Shown: positions 49,702 through 58,353 of the stretch, piece by piece
How positions within the stretch are numbered: the stretch's first letter is position 1
How the letters are laid out: the number at the start of each line of letters is the position of its first letter
NCBI RefSeq assembly: GCF_000498395.2
Contig: NZ_CP010979.1
Coordinates: forward strand, 3,534,001 to 3,598,000
Length of the DNA: 64,000 bases
DNA from: Pseudomonas putida S13.1.2
Lineage (GTDB): Bacteria > Pseudomonadota > Gammaproteobacteria > Pseudomonadales > Pseudomonadaceae
Direction of reading: 5' to 3'
Notes under the pieces: generated by a model
What the model saw: only the letters and a program-made list of their open reading frames with translations
Database searches by the model: none
What the model was told of the DNA's origin: nothing
Position numbers and translations under genes: made by a program

Positions 49702-50786
49702 CAGCCGTGCTCCTTCTCGAATTCGGCCATGTAGCCCACCAAGGCCTCCACAGCCTCAAGGCCCAGGGCGTTGTAGATGGAAGCGCGCATACCGCCCACC
49801 GAACGGTGGCCCTTGAGGTTGAGCAGGCCACGGGCATCGGCGCCGGCAAGGAAGGCCTTGTCCAGGCGCTCGTCAGCCAGGCGGAACGGCACGTTCATCC
49901 ACGAACGGGCGTTGACGCTGATCGGGTTGGTGTAGAAATCGCTGTTGTCGATGAAGCCGTACAGGCGCTCTTTCTTGGCGCGGTTGCGCTGCTCCATGGC
50001 GTCGACGCCACCTTGCTCTTTCAACCACTCGAAGACCAGGCCCGACAGGTACCAGGAGTACGTGGCCGGGGTGTTGTACATCGAGCCGTTGTCAGCCGAA
50101 ACCTTGTAGTCGAGCATGGTCGGGCAGCTGCTACGGGCACGGCCCAGCAGGTCTTCGCGCACGATGACCACCACAAGGCCGCTGGGGCCAATGTTCTTTT
50201 GCGCGCCGGCGTAGATCAGGCCGAACTGCGACACGTCGATGGGACGCGAGAGGATGTCGGAAGACATGTCGACCACCAGCGGCACATCGCCAGTCTGCGG
50301 CACCCAGTCAAACTGCAGGCCACCGATGGTCTCGTTGGATGCGTAGTGCACGTAGGCAGCATTCTTGGTCAGATTCCAGTCGTTCTGGCCCGGAATGCTC
50401 AGGTAGTCGTAGGGCTTGGCACTGGCGGCAACGTTGATGTTGCCGAAGCGGCGCGCTTCCTCGATGGCTTTTTTCGACCAGATGCCGGTTTCGATGTAAT
50501 CGGCAGTGCCGTTTTCCGGCAGCAGGTTCAGCGGAATTTCGGCAAACTGCTGGCTAGCGCCGCCCTGCAGGAACAACACTTTGTAGTTGGAGGGGACGGA
50601 CAGCAGGTCACGCAGGTCCTGCTCGGCCTTTTCGGCGATGGCCACGTAATCGTCGCTGCGATGGCTCATTTCCATCACCGACAAGCCCTTGCCGCGCCAG
50701 TCCAGCATCTCTGCCTGGGCACGCTGCAACACAGCATCAGGAAGCGCGGCAGGGCCTGCGCAGAAGTTAAAGGCTCGTTTGCTCAC
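49701..50786 (-). CDS. serC: Phosphoserine aminotransferase
   Basis: A 361-aa PLP enzyme for serine and pyridoxal synthesis. FNFCAGPAALPDAVLQ, EMSHRSDDY, LFLQGGASQQFAEIP and the PLP lysine in YAGAQKNIGPSG are clear. Start GTG 50786 gives the usual length; the frame up to 50873 runs into a REP. First gene of serC-pheA-tyrA/aroA-cmk, downstream of gyrA. Confidence 0.97.
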   Translation of the reverse strand: MSKRAFNFCAGPAALPDAVLQRAQAEMLDWRGKGLSVMEMSHRSDDYVAIAEKAEQDLRDLLSVPSNYKVLFLQGGASQQFAEIPLNLLPENGTADYIETGIWSKKAIEEARRFGNINVAASAKPYDYLSIPGQNDWNLTKNAAYVHYASNETIGGLQFDWVPQTGDVPLVVDMSSDILSRPIDVSQFGLIYAGAQKNIGPSGLVVVIVREDLLGRARSSCPTMLDYKVSADNGSMYNTPATYSWYLSGLVFEWLKEQGGVDAMEQRNRAKKERLYGFIDNSDFYTNPISVNARSWMNVPFRLADERLDKAFLAGADARGLLNLKGHRSVGGMRASIYNALGLEAVEALVGYMAEFEKEHG

Positions 50787-50847
50787 ATCCACTCTCGCTC
50801 TGCCAAATAGAACAAAATCGTAATTCGGTGGCCACATTCCATGCAGG

Positions 50848-50884
50848 ATCGGTGGCGCCTGCATCGCGGGCAAGCCCGCTCCTA
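50848..50884. repeat. Single REP element between gyrA and serC
   Basis: GCGGGCAAGCCCGCTCCTAC, the core of the pseudomonad REP family, lies in the 147-bp gyrA-serC gap, beside the gyrA terminator. The serC promoter should lie between this and GTG 50786, but no clear box is seen. Confidence 0.75.
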
Positions 50885-50892
50885 CACAGTCA

Positions 50893-50918
50893 AACGGGGC
50901 GACCTTGGTCGCCCCGTT
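50893..50918 (-). terminator. Hairpin terminator of gyrA
   Basis: AACGGGGCGACC (50893-50904) pairs with GTCGCCCCGTT (50908-50918), loop 3-4 nt, 15 bases past the gyrA stop. On the minus strand GTTTGACT follows, a short T-run. Confidence 0.75.
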
Positions 50919-50933
50919 CGGGTTTACGCCTGC

Positions 50934-53699
50934 TTACTCCTGCGGTGCCTCTTCGGCACCCGCAGCGTCTTCATTGTCTGGCGCTTCAGCCTCGGCGCCC
51001 TCCTCGTCCGTCTCGATCACTTCATCGAGTTCGTCCTCGGACGGCTCCTGGATACGCTCCAGGCCCACCAGTGTTTCGTCGGCCGCCAACTTGATCAGCG
51101 TAACACCCTGGGTGTTACGGCTGAGGCTGGACACCTCGCCAACCCGGGTACGCACCAGCGTGCCCTGGTCGGAAATCAGCATGATCTCCTCGCCTTCCTG
51201 CACCTGGATAGCACCGATCAGCAGGCCGTTGCGCCCTTTGGTACCCATGGCAATCACGCCCTGGCCACCACGACCGCGACGCGGGAACTTGGACAGCGGG
51301 GTGCGCTTGCCGAAGCCACGCTCGGAGGCGGTGAGAATCTGCGAACCGGACTCCGGGATCAGCATCGAAATGATCTGCTGACCTTTGCCCAGCTTCATGC
51401 CGCGAACACCACGGGCAGTACGGCCCATTTCACGCACTACGCTCTCGGCGAAGCGGATGACCTTGCCGGCGTCGGAGAACATCATGACTTCTTTGGCGCC
51501 GTCAGTGATGGCCGCCGCAATCAGGGTGTCGCCTTCCTTGAGCTTCAAGGCGATCAGGCCGTTGGAGCGCGGACGGGCGAACTGCACCAGCGGGGTCTTC
51601 TTGACGGTACCGGAGGCAGTGGCCATGAAGATGTAGGCGCCAGTAGGCTCGGCCACCCACTCGGCGGTGTCGCCATCTTCCTCGTCGACTTCCTCGGCCT
51701 CTACCAGCTCACCCTCAAGCACGGTGTCATCAGCATCTTCCAGCTCTTCATCGAGGTCGGCGTTCTGCTGCAGCGCTTCGAGGTCGATCTGCAGCATGGC
51801 GGTGATGCGCTCACCTTCCTCCAGCGGCAGCAGGTTGACCAGCGGGCGACCGCGCGCAGCGCGGGACGCTTCGGGAATTTCGTAGGTCTTCTTCCAGTAC
51901 ACCTTGCCCTTGCTGGAGAACAGCAACAGGGTGGCATGGCTGTTGGCGACCAACAGGTGCTCGATGTAGTCCTCGTCCTTCACGCCGGTCGCCGACTTGC
52001 CTTTGCCGCCACGGCGCTGGGCCTGGTAAGCGGACAATGGCTGGGTCTTGGCATAACCACCGTGGGAGATGGTCACCACGCGCTCTTCTTCCGGGATCAT
52101 GTCACCGTAGTTGAGGTCGTGGCTGGCATTGAGAATTTCGGTGCGGCGCACATCGCCGTATTCGGCACGGATGGCTTCCAGCTCTTCGCGGATCACTTCC
52201 ATCAGGCGCTCTGCGCTGCTGAGGATGCGGATCAGCTCGCCGATCTGCTCAAGGATTTCCTGGTACTCGGCCAGCAGCTTCTCGTGCTCCAGGCCGGTCA
52301 GGCGATGCAGGCGCAGGTCAAGAATGGCCTGGGCCTGCTCCGGCGACAGGAAGTACTTGCCGTCATGCAGGCCGTACTGCTCCGGCAGGTCTTCAGGGCG
52401 GCAGGAATCGGCGCCGGCGCGCTCGACCATGACCTGCACGGCACTGGATTCCCACGGCGTGGAAACCAGGGCCTCCTTGGCCTCGGACGGGGTTGGCGAA
52501 GCCTTGATCAGGGCGATGACCGGGTCGATGTTGGACAGCGCAACCGCCTGGCCTTCAAGGATGTGGCCACGCTCACGCGCCTTGCGCAACTCGAATACGG
52601 TGCGGCGGGTCACCACTTCACGGCGGTGACGAACGAACGCTTCGAGCAGGTCCTTGAGGTTGAGCAGGCGCGGACGGCCGTCGATCAGGGCCACCACGTT
52701 GATGCCAAACACGCTCTGCAGCTGGGTTTGCTGGTAGAGGTTGTTGAGCACCACCTCCGGCACCTCGCCGCGGCGCAGCTCGATGACGATGCGCATGCCG
52801 TCCTTGTCGGACTCGTCGCGCAGCTCGGTGATGCCTTCGATCTTTTTCTCTTTTACCAGCTCGGCGATCTTTTCGATCAGGCGTGCCTTGTTCAGCTGGT
52901 ACGGCAGCTCGGTCACGACGATTTGCTGACGGCCGCCCACCTTGTCGATGTCTTCGATCTCGGAACGGGCCCGCATGTAGATGCGGCCACGACCGGTGCG
53001 ATAGGCCTCGATGATGCCTTGGCGACCGTTGATGATGCCGGCAGTCGGGAAGTCTGGCCCAGGGATGAACTGCATCAGTTCATCGATGGTGACTTCCGGG
53101 TTGTCGATCAGCGCCAGGCAACCGTCGATGACTTCACCGAGGTTGTGTGGCGGAATGTTGGTCGCCATGCCCACGGCGATACCGCTGGAACCGTTGACCA
53201 GCAGGTTGGGAATACGGGTCGGCATGACCGCCGGGATCTGCTCGGTGCCGTCGTAGTTGGGCACCCAGTCGACGGTTTCCTTGTGCAGGTCGGCCAGCAG
53301 CTCGTGCGCCAGCTTGGTCATGCGCACTTCGGTGTATCGCATGGCTGCGGCGTTGTCGCCGTCCACCGAACCGAAGTTGCCCTGGCCGTCGACCAGCAGG
53401 TAGCGCAGCGAGAACGGCTGGGCCATACGCACGATGGTGTCGTAGACCGCAGTGTCGCCGTGCGGGTGGTACTTACCGATCACGTCACCGACCACACGGG
53501 CGGATTTCTTGTACGGCTTGTTCCAGTCGTTGCCCAGTTCGCTCATCGCATAGAGAACGCGACGATGCACGGGCTTCAAGCCGTCACGCGCATCGGGCAG
53601 CGCTCGCCCGACAATCACGCTCATCGCGTAGTCGAGGTAAGACTGTCTCAGTTCGTCTTCGATATTGACCGGGAGGATTTCTTTGGCCAGTTCGCCCAT
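50934..53699 (-). CDS. gyrA: DNA gyrase subunit A
   Basis: A 921-aa type II topoisomerase subunit. The catalytic tyrosine is Y122 (AMRYTEVRM). The quinolone region reads [11 protein letters not shown] with T83 and D87, the wild-type state for Pseudomonas. The GyrA box QRRGGKGKS opens the C-terminal beta-pinwheel. The C-terminal domain has an acidic insertion (about residues 645-680, rich in E and D) and an acidic tail (EEAPQE end), so it is longer than E. coli GyrA. ATG 53699 follows a GGAATCAGG-like ribosome site. Confidence 0.98.
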   Translation of the reverse strand: MGELAKEILPVNIEDELRQSYLDYAMSVIVGRALPDARDGLKPVHRRVLYAMSELGNDWNKPYKKSARVVGDVIGKYHPHGDTAVYDTIVRMAQPFSLRYLLVDGQGNFGSVDGDNAAAMRYTEVRMTKLAHELLADLHKETVDWVPNYDGTEQIPAVMPTRIPNLLVNGSSGIAVGMATNIPPHNLGEVIDGCLALIDNPEVTIDELMQFIPGPDFPTAGIINGRQGIIEAYRTGRGRIYMRARSEIEDIDKVGGRQQIVVTELPYQLNKARLIEKIAELVKEKKIEGITELRDESDKDGMRIVIELRRGEVPEVVLNNLYQQTQLQSVFGINVVALIDGRPRLLNLKDLLEAFVRHRREVVTRRTVFELRKARERGHILEGQAVALSNIDPVIALIKASPTPSEAKEALVSTPWESSAVQVMVERAGADSCRPEDLPEQYGLHDGKYFLSPEQAQAILDLRLHRLTGLEHEKLLAEYQEILEQIGELIRILSSAERLMEVIREELEAIRAEYGDVRRTEILNASHDLNYGDMIPEEERVVTISHGGYAKTQPLSAYQAQRRGGKGKSATGVKDEDYIEHLLVANSHATLLLFSSKGKVYWKKTYEIPEASRAARGRPLVNLLPLEEGERITAMLQIDLEALQQNADLDEELEDADDTVLEGELVEAEEVDEEDGDTAEWVAEPTGAYIFMATASGTVKKTPLVQFARPRSNGLIALKLKEGDTLIAAAITDGAKEVMMFSDAGKVIRFAESVVREMGRTARGVRGMKLGKGQQIISMLIPESGSQILTASERGFGKRTPLSKFPRRGRGGQGVIAMGTKGRNGLLIGAIQVQEGEEIMLISDQGTLVRTRVGEVSSLSRNTQGVTLIKLAADETLVGLERIQEPSEDELDEVIETDEEGAEAEAPDNEDAAGAEEAPQE

Positions 53700-54065
53700 G
53701 AGAAGCCTGATTCCTTTTTCTGGTGAAACTTCGCAGCTCCATCAAGGGCCGAACGAAGCTCGCCGCCGCAGCGCATAAGGGTGCGACGACTTACGACAAA
53801 TCAATGAGTTGTGCCATGGATCTGCGCAATGAAGGCCGCCGTGATGGGCGGTCTTGGAAACTGCCGGATGTTATCACAAACGCGGGGGCGGTGGGGAGAG
53901 GTGGCAGCTAGTCTGAGCCGGGTTTGACTCCTGGTTTTTTTATTGCCTGCATCGGCCTCTTCGCGGGCTCGCCCGCTCCCACAGATTCACCACTGCCCTA
54001 AGGCCATGCGATATCCCTGTGGGAGCGGGCAAGCCCGCGAAGAGGCCAGTGCAGGCAGCACAAAA
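53700..54065. repeat. gyrA upstream gap with a REP pair near mtnA
   Basis: The 366 bp between gyrA and mtnA hold an inverted pair with arms at 53945-53984 and 54017-54056 (GCCTGCATCGGCCTCTTCGC against GCGAAGAGGCCAGTGCAGGC). This lies just past the mtnA stop and may end its transcript. The stretch 53700-53940 should carry the gyrA promoter; I see no gene in it. Confidence 0.85.
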
Positions 54066-55142
54066 TCAGTGCAGGCGCTTGCGGCAAATCAACTGGGCCA
54101 GCTTGGCGGTATCCGGGCGCTCGACAATGCCCCGCTCGGTCACGATCACGTCGATCAGGTCGGCCGGGGTCACGTCGAATACCGGGTTGAACACCTCCAC
54201 ATCCCGTACCGCCGGGGCACCGCCAAAGTCCAGCCACTCGTCGGCGTCACGCTCCTCCAGCGGGATATCCTCGCCAGTGGGCAGGTTCAGGTCGATGCTG
54301 GTGCTCGGCGCCACCACCATGAAGCGCACGCCGTGGTGCATGGCGCTGACCGCCAGCTGATAGGTGCCGATCTTGCTGGCCACATCGCCATTGGCGGCAA
54401 TACAGTCCGCCCCCACCACTACCCAGGTGATGCCCTTGGTCTTCATCAGGTGCGCCAGCGCCGAGTCGGCGCACAGGGTTACCGGGATGCCTTCGTTGGC
54501 CAGCTCCCAGGCGGTCAGGCGCGAGCCTTGCAGCCAGGGGCGGGTCTCGCCGGCGTACACCCGCTCGACCATGCCCTCCAGGTAGCCGGCGCGAATTACC
54601 CCCAGCGCGGTGCCGAAACCGCCGCTGGCCAGGGCACCGGCATTGCCATAGGTGAGCAGGGTCTGGGCATTGCCCTGATGACGCCGGATCAGCTCGATGC
54701 CTTGCTGGGCCATGGTCAGGCTGGCTTCACGGTCGCTTTCGTGGATGGCCACGGCCTCGGCCTCCAGCACGGCCAGCACGTCTTCGTCAGGGCGCAGGCG
54801 CAGCAGGCGTTCGCGCATGCGGTTCAGCGCCCAGAACAGGTTGGCCGCCGTGGGGCGCGCTTCGGCAAGGGTGAGAAAGTCCTCTTCCAGGTCCATTTCC
54901 CAGTCGCCACCCTCGGCCAGCCGCTCTTCCAGGGCCAGTACCAGGCCATAGGCTGCGGCAATACCAATGGCCGAGGCGCCGCGCACTGCCATGTCGCGGA
55001 TTGCCGCCGCCACCTGCGCGACATTGTCGCAGGCCAGCCAGCGTTCCTCCGACGGCAGCAGGCGCTGGTCGAGCAGGTGCAAGATACCGCCCTGCCAGCG
55101 GATCCCGGTCACCTTCTCCGCCGCCAAAAGTCGCTCGCGCAT
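54066..55142 (-). CDS. mtnA: S-methyl-5-thioribose-1-phosphate isomerase
   Basis: A 358-aa enzyme of methionine salvage, related to eIF2B subunits. [31 protein letters not shown] with the catalytic Cys, and [24 protein letters not shown] with the catalytic Asp are typical. ATG 55142 has GGGGAGAGG upstream; a frame to 55253 would cover the promoter. A perfect -10 TATAAT on the minus strand (55179-55184) precedes it. Confidence 0.96.
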   Translation of the reverse strand: MRERLLAAEKVTGIRWQGGILHLLDQRLLPSEERWLACDNVAQVAAAIRDMAVRGASAIGIAAAYGLVLALEERLAEGGDWEMDLEEDFLTLAEARPTAANLFWALNRMRERLLRLRPDEDVLAVLEAEAVAIHESDREASLTMAQQGIELIRRHQGNAQTLLTYGNAGALASGGFGTALGVIRAGYLEGMVERVYAGETRPWLQGSRLTAWELANEGIPVTLCADSALAHLMKTKGITWVVVGADCIAANGDVASKIGTYQLAVSAMHHGVRFMVVAPSTSIDLNLPTGEDIPLEERDADEWLDFGGAPAVRDVEVFNPVFDVTPADLIDVIVTERGIVERPDTAKLAQLICRKRLH

Positions 55143-55252
55143 CGCCTCTCCCCGTGGTTCGCATGTCAAAAGCCGGCGATTATAGCGAGCCTGGGGGCCG
55201 AGCGCTCGGGTATACTCCGGCGCAATTTTGCGAAGTTTCAGAGGACTGTTCA
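55143..55252. promoter_or_regulatory. Divergent mtnA/ubiG promoter region
   Basis: A 110-bp region with TATAAT on the minus strand (55179-55184) for mtnA and TATACT on the plus strand (55211-55216) for ubiG. A perfect 12-bp palindrome CCGAGCGCTCGG (55198-55209) lies between them, adjoining the ubiG -10. No strong -35 is seen for either. Confidence 0.55.
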
Positions 55253-55951
55253 ATGAGCAACGTCGACCGCGCCGAAATCGCCAAGTTCGAAGCGCTGGCC
55301 CACCGCTGGTGGGACCGCGAAAGCGAGTTCAAGCCGCTGCACGAAATCAACCCGCTGCGCGTCAACTGGATCGACGAGCGGGCCAGCCTGGCCGGCAAGA
55401 AAGTGCTGGACGTAGGCTGCGGCGGCGGCATCCTCAGCGAAGCCATGGCCCTGCGCGGCGCCACGGTAACCGGTATCGACATGGGCGAGGCCCCCCTGGC
55501 CGTGGCCCAGCTGCACCAGCTGGAGTCGGGCGTACAGGTGGAATACCGGCAGATCACCGCCGAAGCCCTGGCCGAAGAAATGCCTGAACAGTTCGACGTG
55601 GTCACCTGCCTGGAAATGCTCGAGCACGTGCCCGACCCGTCCTCGGTGATTCGCGCCTGCTACCGCATGGTCAAGCCTGGCGGCCAGGTGTTCTTCTCCA
55701 CCATCAACCGCAACCCCAAGGCCTACCTGCTGGCCATCGTCGGCGCCGAGTACATCCTGAAGATGCTGCCGCGCGGCACCCATGACTTCAAGAAGTTCAT
55801 CCGCCCGTCCGAACTGGGCGCCTGGAGCCGTGATGCCGGCCTGCAGGTGAAGGACATCATCGGCCTCACCTACAACCCGCTGACCAAGCACTACAAGCTC
55901 AACAGCGACGTCGACGTCAACTACATGATCCAGACCCTGCGCGAGGAATAA
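55253..55951 (+). CDS. ubiG: Ubiquinone O-methyltransferase
   Basis: A 232-aa SAM methyltransferase for both O-methylations of ubiquinone. [22 protein letters not shown] and the SAM motif [16 protein letters not shown] are diagnostic; [20 protein letters not shown] follows. ATG 55253 has CAGAGGA upstream; the longer frame overlaps mtnA. mupP follows after 2 bp. Confidence 0.97.
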   Translation: MSNVDRAEIAKFEALAHRWWDRESEFKPLHEINPLRVNWIDERASLAGKKVLDVGCGGGILSEAMALRGATVTGIDMGEAPLAVAQLHQLESGVQVEYRQITAEALAEEMPEQFDVVTCLEMLEHVPDPSSVIRACYRMVKPGGQVFFSTINRNPKAYLLAIVGAEYILKMLPRGTHDFKKFIRPSELGAWSRDAGLQVKDIIGLTYNPLTKHYKLNSDVDVNYMIQTLREE

Positions 55952-55953
55952 GC

Positions 55954-56625
55954 ATGCGTTTGCGAGCAGTACTCTTCGACATGGACGGCACCTTGCTCGA
56001 CACGGCGCCGGACTTCATCGCCATCTGCCAGGCCATGCTCGCCGAGCGCGGCCTGCCGGCCATTGACGACAACCTGATCCGTGGCGTGATCTCTGGCGGC
56101 GCCCGCACCATGGTTGCCACCACGTTTGCCATGGACCCGGAAGCCGAAGGCTTCGAGGCCCTGCGCCTGGAGTTTCTGGAGCGCTACCAGCGCGACTGCG
56201 CGGTGCACAGCAAGCTGTTCGACGGCATGGCCGAGCTGCTGGCCGACATCGAGAAAGGCAACCTGCTGTGGGGCGTGGTCACCAACAAGCCGGTGCGCTT
56301 CGCCGAGCCGATCATGCAGCGCCTGGGCCTGGCCGAGCGCTCGGCACTGCTGATCTGCCCGGACCACGTGAAAAACAGCAAGCCTGACCCCGAGCCGCTG
56401 ATCCTGGCCTGCACGACGCTGGGCCTGGACCCTGCCACTGTGCTGTTCGTTGGCGACGACCTGCGCGACATCGAGTCTGGCCGTGACGCCGGCACTCGCA
56501 CGGCAGCCGTGCGCTATGGCTATATTCACCCAGAGGACAACCCCAACAACTGGGGTGCCGACGTGGTGGTGGACCACCCGCTGGAACTGCGCAAAGTGAT
56601 CGACAGCGCACTGTGTGGCTGCTGA
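55954..56625 (+). CDS. mupP: HAD phosphatase, N-acetylmuramate-6-phosphate phosphatase (MupP)
   Basis: A 223-aa HAD hydrolase: nucleophile motif [23 protein letters not shown] and [15 protein letters not shown]. By sequence it looks like a phosphoglycolate phosphatase, but the gene between ubiG and the yciK-like gene in Pseudomonas is MupP, which serves the cell-wall recycling route that by-passes de novo UDP-MurNAc synthesis and affects fosfomycin and beta-lactam response. The name rests on this synteny. Confidence 0.88.
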   Translation: MRLRAVLFDMDGTLLDTAPDFIAICQAMLAERGLPAIDDNLIRGVISGGARTMVATTFAMDPEAEGFEALRLEFLERYQRDCAVHSKLFDGMAELLADIEKGNLLWGVVTNKPVRFAEPIMQRLGLAERSALLICPDHVKNSKPDPEPLILACTTLGLDPATVLFVGDDLRDIESGRDAGTRTAAVRYGYIHPEDNPNNWGADVVVDHPLELRKVIDSALCGC

Positions 56626-56672
56626 GTTGCAATGGCTGACGACTGACCCTGAATGAACAAGGGAAAATGCTG

Positions 56673-57413
56673 ATGTTCGACTACACCGCCCGTCCCGACC
56701 TGCTGCAAGGCCGGGTCATCCTGGTTACCGGCGCCGGCCGCGGCATTGGTGCTGCGGCCGCCAAGGCTTACGCTGCACTGGGCGCCACCGTGCTGCTGCT
56801 GGGCAAGACCGAGGCCAACCTGAACGAGGTCTACGACCAGATCGAAGCCGCCGGGCACCCACAACCGGTGGTCATCCCGTTCAACCTGGAAACCGCCCTG
56901 CCCCACCAGTACGACGAGCTGGCTGTGATGATCGAAGACCAGTTCGGCCGCCTGGACGGCCTGCTGAACAATGCCTCGATCATTGGCCCGCGCACGCCAC
57001 TGGAGCAGTTGTCGGGCGACAACTTCATGCGCGTGATGCACATCAACGTCGATGCCACCTTCATGCTTACCAGCACGCTGCTGCCGCTGCTGAAGCTGTC
57101 GGAAGACGCCTCGGTGGTGTTCACCAGCAGCAGCGTCGGGCGCAAAGGCCGGGCCTACTGGGGCGCTTATGGCGTGTCCAAGTTCGCCACCGAGGGCCTG
57201 ATGCAGACCCTGGCCGACGAACTGGAAGGCGTGGCGCCAGTGCGCTCCAACAGCATCAACCCGGGCGCCACGCGCACGGCGATGCGGGCCCAGGCTTACC
57301 CCAGCGAAAACCCGCAGAACAACCCACTGCCTGAAGAGATCATGCCGGTGTACCTGTACCTGATGGGGCCGGACAGCAAAGAGGTGAATGGGCAGGCGTT
57401 CAACGCCCAATAA
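56673..57413 (+). CDS. YciK-family short-chain dehydrogenase/reductase
   Basis: A 246-aa classical SDR: VTGAGRGIGAAAAKAYA, NNASIIGPRTPLE and the catalytic Ser/Tyr/Lys in SSSVGRKGRAYWGAYGVSKFA. Substrate is unknown. AGGG at 56660-56663 is 9 bases from ATG 56673 but only 3 from ATG 56667, so 56673 is preferred. Probably co-transcribed with ubiG-mupP. Confidence 0.9.
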   Translation: MFDYTARPDLLQGRVILVTGAGRGIGAAAAKAYAALGATVLLLGKTEANLNEVYDQIEAAGHPQPVVIPFNLETALPHQYDELAVMIEDQFGRLDGLLNNASIIGPRTPLEQLSGDNFMRVMHINVDATFMLTSTLLPLLKLSEDASVVFTSSSVGRKGRAYWGAYGVSKFATEGLMQTLADELEGVAPVRSNSINPGATRTAMRAQAYPSENPQNNPLPEEIMPVYLYLMGPDSKEVNGQAFNAQ

Positions 57414-57420
57414 GCCTTTT

Positions 57421-57531
57421 GCCTGTACTGGCCCTATCGCCGGCAAGCCAGCTCCCACAGGGATTGCACATTGCCCTGGCCTGTGGTGATCCTGTGGGAG
57501 CTGGCTTGCCGGCGATAGGGCCGGTACAGGC
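57421..57531. repeat. REP pair between convergent yciK-like gene and undA
   Basis: Inverted arms at 57421-57461 and 57491-57531 (TATCGCCGGCAAGCCAGCTC against its complement). Lying between two convergent stops, it may serve as a two-way terminator. Confidence 0.9.
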
Positions 57532-57537
57532 GAAAGA

Positions 57538-58323
57538 TCAGCCCGCCGCCAACGCCGGGCGCAAACGGCCTTGCTGGCGCCCTTCCAGCTGCATGCACCG
57601 CTCCAGGAACAGGTACATGCAGTCGTAACTCTTGCAAATCGCCCTGCGCAACTCGGTACGCAGCCCCAGGCTCGGGTTCTCGCCGGCCAGCGTACAGATG
57701 ATCTCCAGCGCCTCCCAAGGGTGTGCATCATCATACTGTGCATGCATCTTCAGCCACTTCATCGCCCGTTTGCGCTGGTCTTCCGGGAAGCCCTGGGCGT
57801 AGGTATCGGTCGAGCACACCACCGCCGACCATTCCCCGGTCGCACCTTCGATGGCGTAGTTGGTCGCCGCCATGGAAATAGCCAGGTTCTCGGTGGCACA
57901 CACGCGCCAGCACCAGTCGTTCAGGCCGTTCAGCTCGGGTGGCACCTCCTGGGCCTGCAGCTCATGCAGGTGCAGGCCATGGGCCTGGCACCAGTTCACC
58001 CAGTAGTCGGCATGGTTGAGCTCGACACGGATGTTGCGCATCAGCCAGCGCCGCGCCATGTCTTCGCCCTGATGGCGGCCATAGCGGGTCTTGGTCAGGT
58101 TGTGGGCCATGTACAGCGAGAACTGCTCCACCACCGGCCAGCCACCGATCAGGTACTGACGAATGGTCGACTGCTTGAGCTGGCCGTCGCGCAGGCGCGC
58201 GTAGAACTCATGCTCCACCACCCGGCGCTTGCTCTCGCGGCAGTCTTCAATCAGTTGCTGGGCCCATTGGGGATAGCTGGCGGGGTCCATCAAAGGCCCG
58301 ATACGAACGAATGCATCAATCAC
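57538..58323 (-). CDS. undA: 1-Alkene-forming fatty acid decarboxylase UndA
   Basis: A 261-aa haem-oxygenase-like diiron oxidase, the exact length of known UndA. All metal ligands are present: E101 and H104 (VELNHADYW), E159 (NYAIEGATGEW), and H194, D198, H201 (HAQYDDAHPWE), with E66 (PVVEQFSLY) as the further Glu. UndA converts medium-chain fatty acids to terminal alkenes such as 1-undecene, a volatile typical of Pseudomonas. Earlier annotation as a TenA-like regulator is misleading. Start GTG 58323 follows AAGGAG at 6 bases. Confidence 0.92.
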   Translation of the reverse strand: MIDAFVRIGPLMDPASYPQWAQQLIEDCRESKRRVVEHEFYARLRDGQLKQSTIRQYLIGGWPVVEQFSLYMAHNLTKTRYGRHQGEDMARRWLMRNIRVELNHADYWVNWCQAHGLHLHELQAQEVPPELNGLNDWCWRVCATENLAISMAATNYAIEGATGEWSAVVCSTDTYAQGFPEDQRKRAMKWLKMHAQYDDAHPWEALEIICTLAGENPSLGLRTELRRAICKSYDCMYLFLERCMQLEGRQQGRLRPALAAG

Positions 58324-58353
58324 TTTCAGCTCCTTGATCCTTGTGATTTCTCG

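Noticed and set aside
50841..53726. Long plus-strand frames opposite gyrA (961 codons) and opposite tyrA-aroA (832 codons, 46167-48665)
   Set aside because: Mirror frames of well-supported genes with no recognisable features.
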